DNA from: JAHDHW01 sp964551455
GTDB taxonomy: Bacteria > Bacteroidota > Bacteroidia > Chitinophagales > Saprospiraceae
NCBI GenBank assembly: GCA_964551455.1
Contig: CAZKDA010000055.1
Location: 1-23,846 of the forward strand
DNA: 23,846 nt
Direction: 5' to 3'
The first letter of the stretch is position 1, and every line of letters starts with the position of its first letter. Below the pieces are notes generated by a model, which was not told where the DNA came from, ran no database searches, and saw only the letters and a list, made by a program, of their open reading frames with translations. This document shows, piece after piece, positions 17,218 through 23,846 of the stretch. The position numbers and the translations under genes were made by a program.

Positions 17218-17594
17218 AAAGGTACATCCTTAAAATTCTGTTGCAATTGCATTCAATCGGTACGAATATTTTCACTGGTGAAATGATTTTCGATAAACAA
17301 TATATTTTTATATTTTAAGAATAAAAATGAACCATTTTTTTACAAGTAGTTTTTTTACAACCTCCAAATAGAAATCGTTAAGATTTTGCCTGTTATGAAT
17401 TAGCTTTTTTCAGAAAAATAAAAAGGCACTTAGGCATAATGCTTGCTTAACCTAAACTCAAACAAAGCCTTTAAAAAAAACGACAATTGAACATTCCCGG
17501 TTCTTTCATTGAATCTTCACTATGATCGGAACAGTTCATTTTCACCCCTCCTGCGTAAACGGACATTTGTTTTAAATTTTATGGGAAAGGGAGT
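17218..17594. other. 377-base AT-rich gap before the second adhesin
   Basis: I see no gene. The gap has long A and T runs and a perfect short inverted repeat, TTTCAC-TG-GTGAAA, at 17270-17283. It should hold the promoter of the next gene, but no TAnnTTTG with a properly spaced TTTG is visible; TAGTTTTT and TAGCTTTT are near misses. A purine-rich GGGAAAGGGAG lies immediately before ATG 17595. Confidence 0.5.
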
Positions 17595-20500
17595 ATGGAG
17601 ATAAACCTTTACAGATATATAAATTTTTTCATTTTTTTTTCGTGTTTGACAAGCCTTTGGGCTAACGGACATGCGGGCGACGATTGTGCTGATGTCGGAA
17701 ATGCAAACGGAGAAAATTTGGAGTGGTCTCCAAATTCAGTAGTGGATCCTTCCGGTGTTTGCGATGATGACACACCGTTTTTCGAAGCTGATCTGAGCGC
17801 TAAAGCCGAAATGTTATGGGTTTCTCCCGGAGTGTCCAGGCAAGGACTTTGCTGCGGATTGACCATCTCGGCTCCGCCTCCCCGATGCATCGAATTTGAG
17901 ATCACCATCCATGACCAAACGATGGGCATCGAATTCGGGATATACTCCGGCGCAGTCCCTTCCGGAGCGATGTACTATCAGATCGATTGCAATGATCCTA
18001 CACCCGTAGGTGATGCGTTTTGCCTCGAAGGAACCGGCCCCTTCACCCTGACATTTTGCAAACCCGGGAACAACGTCAATGAATATTATATCCAAACCAT
18101 ACCTGCGCCGCCGGTCATGGTGGATGCAACCGCAATCGTGGATTGTGATTTACAGCTTAGCGCAGTGGGATTGTATGCCACGACCGTCGAGTGGAACGAC
18201 ATCACATCCGGCACAGGGGAATACAACAGCTATCTGAGTTGTACGAGCAACTGCTTAAACCCCGTTTTTACAGCTCCGGATGGCGCTCCCGCTTTTATCG
18301 ATTACGAATTATGCGGCACAGCCGAAGCTGCTTTTTGTTCTAATACCCCACCGACGGTTTGTGATACGGTCAGGATTAACATCTACCATTTTTACGAAAT
18401 TGAAATCAGCCCGGATACCATCACGATATGCAACAACCAGGTAAATACCATCCCGTTGACAGCAGTTGTAAACTTGCCGGATCAATCCTTTGATTATACT
18501 TGGTTTGACGGCCCGGATGGAAACGGAAATATCGTCAGCGATACTTCATATTTTGTTCCTCCAACTCCGGGCGTTTATTCGGTTTTGGTTATAAACACAA
18601 CCATTGGCAACTGTTCACAACAAATAGCAAACTACCAGGTATTTGAAACGGGATTGCCGGTAATGAACGGAGTGCCCGATGATACGATCGTCGAATGCGG
18701 TGAGGTTCCTGCTCCGCCCAATGTCACAGCCTTCGACTATAATTCCGACAGCCTGGAAGTGGTCTTCGATGAGACTACCGATGGCGACTGCCCCCAGATC
18801 ATTACACGAACCTGGACGGCAACGGACGATTGTGGAAACGTCATTTCGGATGCGCAGGAGATCATTGTTATTGACCTCACTGAACCGGAAATGACCAACA
18901 TTCCCGAAGATATTACGGTTTCCTGTAGTGCCAGCATTCCCGCGCCCCCCACTACCGGTTGCCAAACCATTTTTGAAAACGTGGCTTTGGGCAAACCATC
19001 AACACAGTCGAGTACTGCTCATAGCGGCGCAGCCTCAAGGGCTGTCGATGGAAATACCAGCGGAGTTTGGGGGAACAACTCCGTAACCCACACAAACAAC
19101 AGCGTCCGCCCCTGGTGGGAGGTCGATCTGCTCGAAGTTGAAAATATCGGTTATATCAATATCTGGAACAGATCGGATTGCTGTTCCAACCGCCTTTCAA
19201 ATTTTTACGTCCTGGTTTCGGAAGACCCTTTTCTTTCGACCGACCTGACAACTTCCATCAACCAGGATGGCGTTTCGGCTTTTCATTTTGCATCGAATGC
19301 AGGATTTCCTACCGAAGTAATGGTAAATGCCACTGGCCGTTACGTGAGGGTTCAATTGAATAAACAAGATTATCTTTCGCTGGCAGAAGTTGAGATTTTT
19401 GCTGAAAAGCCGGATGAAAACAGCATTTGCGCATCGGACAATTGCGACAATGATGTGCAGATCAGTTTTTCGGAAACCAGCACCCAAACCAGCAACGGAA
19501 GCTGCACGGACATTAGCTACACCGTTACACGCATCTGGACAGCGATCGATGATTGTGGAAATACTACCGAAGAAACACAAACGATCACGGTAGCTTGTGA
19601 ATGTTGCAACAATGGCATCGACGACGACGGAGACGGCCTGATCGACGGCGAAGATCCGGAATGCTCCTGTTCTGATAAGTCCATTTCCTATGATTGTGAT
19701 CCGGTGTTGGAATATTATGTCCCACCGGTCTGGCAAATGAATGGCGGGCAATACAACGGCCCCTCAAACCTCACGATCACAACACTTTTCGAGCAGGCCA
19801 ACGTCAATATCCGAACCGGCGACGGAACCACCTTCAACCAGACAGTTGTCGTTAACAACAGCACTCCGGCAGTTGTAGCGCTGGATCAAAATAAATTGCA
19901 AACTCCGAATCACAACACCGTCGAGGCAAACCGGGGATTTATCATCGAATCCGACAGACCCGTGCAGGTGATCTACGCTGTGAATGGTTATTTCACCAAA
20001 TTCATGCTTTCCGTAAAAGGAGAAGAGGGGCTGGGGCGCTCGTTCAGAACGGGAAGTCAGACGAAAACCTGCGGAGCCGCAAATACCTCGCTCCGGGAAA
20101 ATCATTTCATTTCCGTCATGGCCACGGAGGATAATACTTCTGTGGAATTCAATTTTTCCACCACGATGGCCGGCGGAATTTCAAACCCGCACAATGTGAT
20201 TTTGAATGCCGGTGAGTCGTACCTGGTTCGTGACAATAATAATAACACAACCATTTCCGGCTCCCTGGTAACCGCCGACAAACCCATCGCCGTGGTCAGC
20301 GGTTCTCAAAACACGAATATTTGTAACTCTAACTCTGCTGATAGCGGCATCGATCAACTGGTGCCTGTTTGTAACGTAGGCACGGAATACGTGTTGGTGC
20401 GCGGAGAAGGGCCGAACTATCAAAACTACGTGGTAGTCGTTCCCACTGAAGATGATACCGATGTATTTATTGATGGCAATGTACCGCCGGTGGTCAATGT

Positions 20501-23500
20501 CGATGCGGGAAATTACCTCGAAGTCGATCTTCCCGGCCCATTCGGATATGCCCAACATATTTCGGCGAACAAACCCTGCTATGTTTTTCAGTTCAGCGGC
20601 CTGTCCACGATCGACCCCGAAGTAGATATGGCCTTGGTGCCTCCTCTGGCAACCTGCAACGGCAATAGTAAAGTCGAATTTTTACGACAGGACGGGGGCG
20701 AGATCAATGCCGCTTTTGTCATCATCCGCGATGAATATCTGCCGGGGTTGCTCTTCAACGGTCAGGATTATTCGCTGGTGGCTTCGGCAACACCCGTGTT
20801 CGGAGCATCAGGTTATTCGACCATTTTATTTGAAAATGAAAACATTGATTTTTACAACGTGCTGGAAGCCGAAGGGAATTTTCAGACCGGCCTTGTCACA
20901 GGGATCACCAGTACATCGGGAGGGTTCTGCTTTGTTCCGGGATTTATGGAAAAGATCGACATCTTCGATCCAAGAACCGATTTGCCTTCAAACAACTATT
21001 TCGTTGACAGCCTGTGCGTCGGGAATACCATTTCTCACTGCCTTACGGTAAAAAATTGTACGAACAACGGCAACATTTTAAATATTGACGATGACACGAG
21101 TTACGGCTCGGCGGCGATCAGCACAAACCTTTGCATGGATTATACCGCTCCCGCAGGTTACACCGGAACAGACGAAGTTGCCGTGTTGGTTACAAACGAA
21201 TTTGGCCTTTTGCAGGAGGTTTGCCTTGAGTTTTTTGTTTGCAACGCCGCTGAACTTTCCGTGGCCCCGCAGCCCGATACCATTTTCATTTCCTGCAATG
21301 ATCCGGTTCCCGATCCAGCATTGCCGGTGGTGGGAGACGGTTGTTTCGAGGTCAGGTTTTCCGAAACGCTGGTTGAGGAATCCGGCTGCGCCAACAACAT
21401 TTTTACCCTGCAAAGGAACTGGACGACCAGAGGTTTTTGCGGCGGCGACAGCCTTGCATTGACCCAGATCGTGAAGGTAGTCGATAACACTCCGCCAACT
21501 CTGTTCAACATTCCCGCTGATGTCGAAATTCAATGCGAAGATTGTCTTTCTTCTTTTCAGAATGGCGATTTTGAACAACCCGGTTTTGGCGGAAACTGGG
21601 CTTCCATCCACGAAAACGACATCCCCGGATGGAGTACCGAAGCTGCTGATAACAGAATCGAAATCCAAAAATCCGGTGGCGTGGATGGCATTGCCTCTTA
21701 CAGCGGAAATTATCACGCAGAACTCAACGGCAATAACAACGGTGATTTTTTCCAGGAGTTTTGTACCGTTCCAACCACCACTTTGCAGATCAGCTTTGCA
21801 CACCACAAAAGAGTTTCGGGAATCAACCCGACAGACGACATCATGGCCGTCTATGCCGGATCGGATATTTACAACCTCACATGGCTTGGCACTTTCACAG
21901 CCACCGCAAGTTCCGGCTGGACGGTCCACAACGTCAACTATCATGTACCCGAAGGACAAACCACTTCGGTTTTTGTATTCAGAGCCATTCAAGGCGCTCC
22001 GAGCGACCTCACTTATGGAAACCTGATCGATGCCGTAAATGTGATCACACTCTTTGAAACCGACGCCGTACCCGGAGCTTATGACAATTGTGATGATGAT
22101 GTACAACTGGAAGTTTCAGAACAACGCATCGACGGCCTTTGTGAAAATCATTTCCAACTCATCAGAACCTGGACGGCTACCGACGACTGCGGCAACCAAT
22201 CGACTGCCAGCCAGGTGCTTACGATCGGCGATTTCGTCCCGCCGGTTTTCACCGTAACTCCGGAAGATATAACCGTAGATTGTGACGACATTCCTTCTCC
22301 ACCAAATAATATGGTCAGTTATGACAGTTGTGATATCACCACCTTCATCGACATTGTTTACAACGAATCCGATATTTCAATCACTGACATTTGCGATTAT
22401 ACTTTCACCCGCTCCTGGACGTCAACAGACCCTTGTGGCAATACCCAAACCATCGACCAGGTCATCACGGTAAGAGATGATACGCCACCGGTTTTTAACA
22501 CCACTCCTCTGGACATAACCGTTAGCTGCGATGCAATTCCGCCGCCTTTATCATTGACTGCCACTGATAATTGCAGCTCCGATGTGAATATTGATTATAG
22601 TGAAAACCAACATCCGGCAACCTGCTCCGGCTTTTACACTTTGCTACGTTCGTGGGTAGCCACTGATGATTGCGACAACCAGGCTACCGTTCAGCAAAGT
22701 ATCGTGGTGGTGGATAACGTCGCGCCCGTTTTGTCCGGCGCTCCAGCCGATATTACCGTGGATTGCGGCAGCATTCCTCCCGCTGATGTGATGACCGCTA
22801 CTGACAATTGTGATGATAACGTGCTTGTCGATTTTTCTGAAACCACGCTCCCGGGTATCTGCGTTGATGTTTTTACCATTCAACGAACCTGGACGGCTGA
22901 AGATAATTGCGGAAATATTACAACTTATAATCAAAATATAGCTGTTGTTGATTGTAGCCCCGAAGTAGTGATCTCTGCCGATACTGGTTTGAGTGTTTGT
23001 GAAAATGAAAACATCTCGATCAGCGCCAATCTTTCGTCAGGTTATACCACCCCACATTACCAATGGCAATTCAGTGATGACAATGGAAACAACTGGACGG
23101 ACATCCCCGGAGCAACCGCTGCTAGCCATTCATTTAATGCAACGCTTGCAGAAGCCGGTCTCTACAGGGTTGTAGCCTCCGATGATATTTCAAATATCCA
23201 CAACGAGGATTGTAGTGAAATTTCTAATTCTTTAATGATTACAGTTTTCCCCAATGCTCCGGTTACAGATTTGGTTGAAACCATCTGCGAAGGAGAGAGC
23301 GTCAGCGTCGGCGGGAATAGTTATACAACCAGCGGCAACTACTCCGAGGTTTTGACTTCAACAACCGGTTGCGACAGCATCATAAACCTCGATCTCACGG
23401 TGAACCCAACCGTTATAGTAAATCTCGTGGAAACGATCTGCGAGGGAGAGAGCGTCAGCGTCGGTGGGAATAGTTATACGACCAGCGGCAACTACTCCGA

Positions 23501-23846
23501 GGTGCTAACCACAACCAGCGGCTGCGACAGCATCATAAATCTCGATCTCACCGTAAACCCAACCGTTGCGGTAAATCTCGTGGAAACGATTTGCGAGGGA
23601 GAGAGCGTGAGCGTCGGTGGAAATGTTTACAACACAAGCGGAAATTATTCAGAAACCCTGACCACCGCAACCGGCTGCGACAGCCTCGTCAACCTCGATC
23701 TCACTGTGAATCCAACCTTTGCGGTAAATCTCGTGGAAACGATTTGCGAGGGGGAGAGCGTGAGCGTCGGCGGGAATATTTACACCACAACCGGAAATTA
23801 TTCAGAAACCCTGACCACAACAAACGGTTGCGACAGTATCGTCAAT
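17595..23846 (+). CDS. Giant mosaic surface protein with HYR-like, F5/8 type C and IgGFc-binding-like domains (partial, runs off the window)
   Basis: The frame is open without a stop from ATG 17595 to the window end: 2084 codons, with the C-terminus missing. Signal peptide: hydrophobic residues about 9-22, cleavage near Trp-Ala-Asn (23-24). Order: a Cys-containing N-terminal domain (about 28-175); Ig-like segments (about 176-355); an HYR-like repeat (about 356-430); a second HYR-like repeat split by an F5/8 type C domain (463-604); a Cys/Asp motif (668-692); an IgGFc-binding-like region (about 693-1215); a third HYR-like repeat; a fourth split by a jelly-roll-like Asn-Gly-Asp-Phe-Glu domain (about 1318-1494); three more HYR-like repeats (to about 1785); an Ig-like domain; 51-residue tandem repeats. 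HYR-like units share Asp-Ile-Thr-Val-x-Cys, Thr-Asp-Asn-Cys-Asp and Arg-Thr-Trp-Thr-Ala-x-Asp-Asp-Cys-Gly-Asn. It is most likely T9SS cargo, but the sorting domain that would prove this is outside the window. The adhesion role is inferred. It is a separate unit from the preceding cassette. Confidence 0.85.
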   Translation, partial: MEINLYRYINFFIFFSCLTSLWANGHAGDDCADVGNANGENLEWSPNSVVDPSGVCDDDTPFFEADLSAKAEMLWVSPGVSRQGLCCGLTISAPPPRCIEFEITIHDQTMGIEFGIYSGAVPSGAMYYQIDCNDPTPVGDAFCLEGTGPFTLTFCKPGNNVNEYYIQTIPAPPVMVDATAIVDCDLQLSAVGLYATTVEWNDITSGTGEYNSYLSCTSNCLNPVFTAPDGAPAFIDYELCGTAEAAFCSNTPPTVCDTVRINIYHFYEIEISPDTITICNNQVNTIPLTAVVNLPDQSFDYTWFDGPDGNGNIVSDTSYFVPPTPGVYSVLVINTTIGNCSQQIANYQVFETGLPVMNGVPDDTIVECGEVPAPPNVTAFDYNSDSLEVVFDETTDGDCPQIITRTWTATDDCGNVISDAQEIIVIDLTEPEMTNIPEDITVSCSASIPAPPTTGCQTIFENVALGKPSTQSSTAHSGAASRAVDGNTSGVWGNNSVTHTNNSVRPWWEVDLLEVENIGYINIWNRSDCCSNRLSNFYVLVSEDPFLSTDLTTSINQDGVSAFHFASNAGFPTEVMVNATGRYVRVQLNKQDYLSLAEVEIFAEKPDENSICASDNCDNDVQISFSETSTQTSNGSCTDISYTVTRIWTAIDDCGNTTEETQTITVACECCNNGIDDDGDGLIDGEDPECSCSDKSISYDCDPVLEYYVPPVWQMNGGQYNGPSNLTITTLFEQANVNIRTGDGTTFNQTVVVNNSTPAVVALDQNKLQTPNHNTVEANRGFIIESDRPVQVIYAVNGYFTKFMLSVKGEEGLGRSFRTGSQTKTCGAANTSLRENHFISVMATEDNTSVEFNFSTTMAGGISNPHNVILNAGESYLVRDNNNNTTISGSLVTADKPIAVVSGSQNTNICNSNSADSGIDQLVPVCNVGTEYVLVRGEGPNYQNYVVVVPTEDDTDVFIDGNVPPVVNVDAGNYLEVDLPGPFGYAQHISANKPCYVFQFSGLSTIDPEVDMALVPPLATCNGNSKVEFLRQDGGEINAAFVIIRDEYLPGLLFNGQDYSLVASATPVFGASGYSTILFENENIDFYNVLEAEGNFQTGLVTGITSTSGGFCFVPGFMEKIDIFDPRTDLPSNNYFVDSLCVGNTISHCLTVKNCTNNGNILNIDDDTSYGSAAISTNLCMDYTAPAGYTGTDEVAVLVTNEFGLLQEVCLEFFVCNAAELSVAPQPDTIFISCNDPVPDPALPVVGDGCFEVRFSETLVEESGCANNIFTLQRNWTTRGFCGGDSLALTQIVKVVDNTPPTLFNIPADVEIQCEDCLSSFQNGDFEQPGFGGNWASIHENDIPGWSTEAADNRIEIQKSGGVDGIASYSGNYHAELNGNNNGDFFQEFCTVPTTTLQISFAHHKRVSGINPTDDIMAVYAGSDIYNLTWLGTFTATASSGWTVHNVNYHVPEGQTTSVFVFRAIQGAPSDLTYGNLIDAVNVITLFETDAVPGAYDNCDDDVQLEVSEQRIDGLCENHFQLIRTWTATDDCGNQSTASQVLTIGDFVPPVFTVTPEDITVDCDDIPSPPNNMVSYDSCDITTFIDIVYNESDISITDICDYTFTRSWTSTDPCGNTQTIDQVITVRDDTPPVFNTTPLDITVSCDAIPPPLSLTATDNCSSDVNIDYSENQHPATCSGFYTLLRSWVATDDCDNQATVQQSIVVVDNVAPVLSGAPADITVDCGSIPPADVMTATDNCDDNVLVDFSETTLPGICVDVFTIQRTWTAEDNCGNITTYNQNIAVVDCSPEVVISADTGLSVCENENISISANLSSGYTTPHYQWQFSDDNGNNWTDIPGATAASHSFNATLAEAGLYRVVASDDISNIHNEDCSEISNSLMITVFPNAPVTDLVETICEGESVSVGGNSYTTSGNYSEVLTSTTGCDSIINLDLTVNPTVIVNLVETICEGESVSVGGNSYTTSGNYSEVLTTTSGCDSIINLDLTVNPTVAVNLVETICEGESVSVGGNVYNTSGNYSETLTTATGCDSLVNLDLTVNPTFAVNLVETICEGESVSVGGNIYTTTGNYSETLTTTNGCDSIVN
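18951..19430 (+). other. F5/8 type C (discoidin-like) domain inserted into an HYR-like repeat
   Basis: About 160 residues lie between Ser-Ile-Pro-Ala-Pro-Pro and Ser-Asp-Asn-Cys-Asp, which are joined by only a few residues in the ordinary repeats. The core (18981-19407) opens Val-Ala-Leu-Gly-Lys-Pro-Ser-Thr-Gln-Ser-Ser, with Ala-Val-Asp-Gly-Asn-Thr, Trp-Trp-Glu-Val-Asp-Leu, Ile-x-Ile-Trp-Asn-Arg, and ends Leu-Ala-Glu-Val-Glu-Ile-Phe. These are classic markers of the F5/8 C/fucolectin-type galactose-binding fold. Confidence 0.82.
19596..19670 (+). other. Cys/Asp-rich MopE-like putative metal-binding motif
   Basis: The segment has Cys-Glu-Cys-Cys-Asn-Asn-Gly, then Asp-Asp-Asp-Gly-Asp-Gly-Leu-Ile-Asp, then Asp-Pro-Glu-Cys-Ser-Cys. 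This is the motif found repeatedly in MopE-like and other secreted proteins and is thought to bind a metal, probably calcium here given the Asp loop. It links the second HYR-like repeat to the IgGFc-like region. Confidence 0.6.
19671..21240 (+). other. IgGFc-binding-like region of the second adhesin
   Basis: About 520 residues with repeated patterns of the form x-Gly-Phe-Ile-Ile-Glu-Ser-Asp-Arg-Pro-Val-Gln-Val (near 19935), Thr-Ala-Asp-Lys-Pro-Ile-Ala-Val-Val-Ser-Gly (20271) and Ser-Ala-Asn-Lys-Pro-Cys-Tyr-Val-Phe (20562), plus Gly-Thr-Glu-Tyr-Val. The recurring 'Asp-x-Pro-Ile/Val plus strand' signature resembles the N-terminal domain of IgGFc-binding proteins. Assignment is by pattern only; ligand binding is not implied. 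Confidence 0.5.
21546..22076 (+). other. Jelly-roll-like (NGDFE-type) domain inserted into an HYR-like repeat
   Basis: About 177 residues lie between Glu-Ile-Gln-Cys-Glu-Asp-Cys and Ala-Tyr-Asp-Asn-Cys-Asp. The insert opens Asn-Gly-Asp-Phe-Glu-Gln-Pro, has Ile-Pro-Gly-Trp, Ile-Glu-Ile-Gln-Lys-Ser-Gly-Gly, Ala-Glu-Leu-Asn-Gly and a Phe-Ala-His-His-Lys-Arg strand. This is the pattern of secreted galactose-binding-like (DUF642-like) modules. The insertion point is equivalent to that of the F5/8 C domain upstream. Confidence 0.65.
23277..23846 (+). repeat. 153-base (51-residue) tandem repeats, truncated by window end
   Basis: Exact-length units begin at 23277, 23430, 23583 and 23736 (the last cut after 111 bases). 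Each starts Glu-Thr-Ile-Cys-Glu-Gly-Glu-Ser-Val-Ser-Val-Gly-Gly-Asn and contains Thr-x-Gly-Cys-Asp-Ser and Asn-Leu-Asp-Leu-Thr-Val-Asn-Pro-Thr. Cys occurs twice per unit. They encode the stalk-like part of the second adhesin, and the array probably continues past the window. Confidence 0.92.

Noticed and set aside
17270..17283. TTTCAC-TG-GTGAAA palindrome as an operator
   Set aside because: It is short, single-copy in the window, about 310 bases from the next start, and no matching regulator is encoded here.
21078..22106. 342-codon minus-strand open frame
   Set aside because: It lies fully inside the second adhesin, whose frame is open from 17595 to the end and encodes HYR-like repeats and an NGDFE-type domain here.
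23277..23846. Regular repeats that could suggest a CRISPR array
   Set aside because: The 153-base units are coding, in frame, similar over their whole length, and have no short repeat/unique spacer pattern.

Overview
The window looks like a chromosomal piece of a Bacteroidota bacterium, probably of the Saprospiria/Chitinophagia type, although nothing here fixes the genus. The evidence is a PorP/SprF outer-membrane protein, a PorE-like OmpA-family protein, a giant SprB-repeat protein ending in a type IX secretion system (T9SS) type B sorting domain, near absence of Shine-Dalgarno sequences, and one promoter-like site matching the Bacteroidota consensus.

Layout. 1-2600: a small exported TPR protein, then a caspase-family gene with TPR and SPOR-like repeats. 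That gene carries two lesions: an in-frame TGA just after the signal peptide and a one-base frameshift at the catalytic Cys motif. 2577-2962: non-coding DNA with several short GC-rich palindromes. 2963-4009 (minus): a Tat-exported LD-carboxypeptidase of family S66. 4192-5700: a lipoprotein with two CAP/SCP domains, the first lacking two of its predicted site His residues. 5701-6248: a long AT-rich leader region. 6249-17146: a tight three-gene unit (PorP/SprF, PorE-like OmpA protein, about 2430-residue adhesin) closed by a clear hairpin terminator. 17595 to the window end: a second, incomplete giant surface protein of at least 2084 residues.

How the genes may fit together. The 6249-17146 unit reads as a self-contained type B T9SS cargo cassette: the adhesin is the cargo, the PorP/SprF protein its probable cognate outer-membrane partner, and the OmpA-family protein a probable periplasmic link to the cell wall. 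The second giant protein is a mosaic of about seven HYR-like repeats. Two of these are split at the same loop by whole inserted jelly-roll-like domains, one of F5/8 type C type. It also has an IgGFc-binding-like region and, at the window edge, a 51-residue tandem repeat. The T9SS core genes are not in the window, so the secretion route of both proteins rests on family knowledge. The main points for follow-up are the split HYR-like repeats, the cassette, and the doubly damaged caspase gene.
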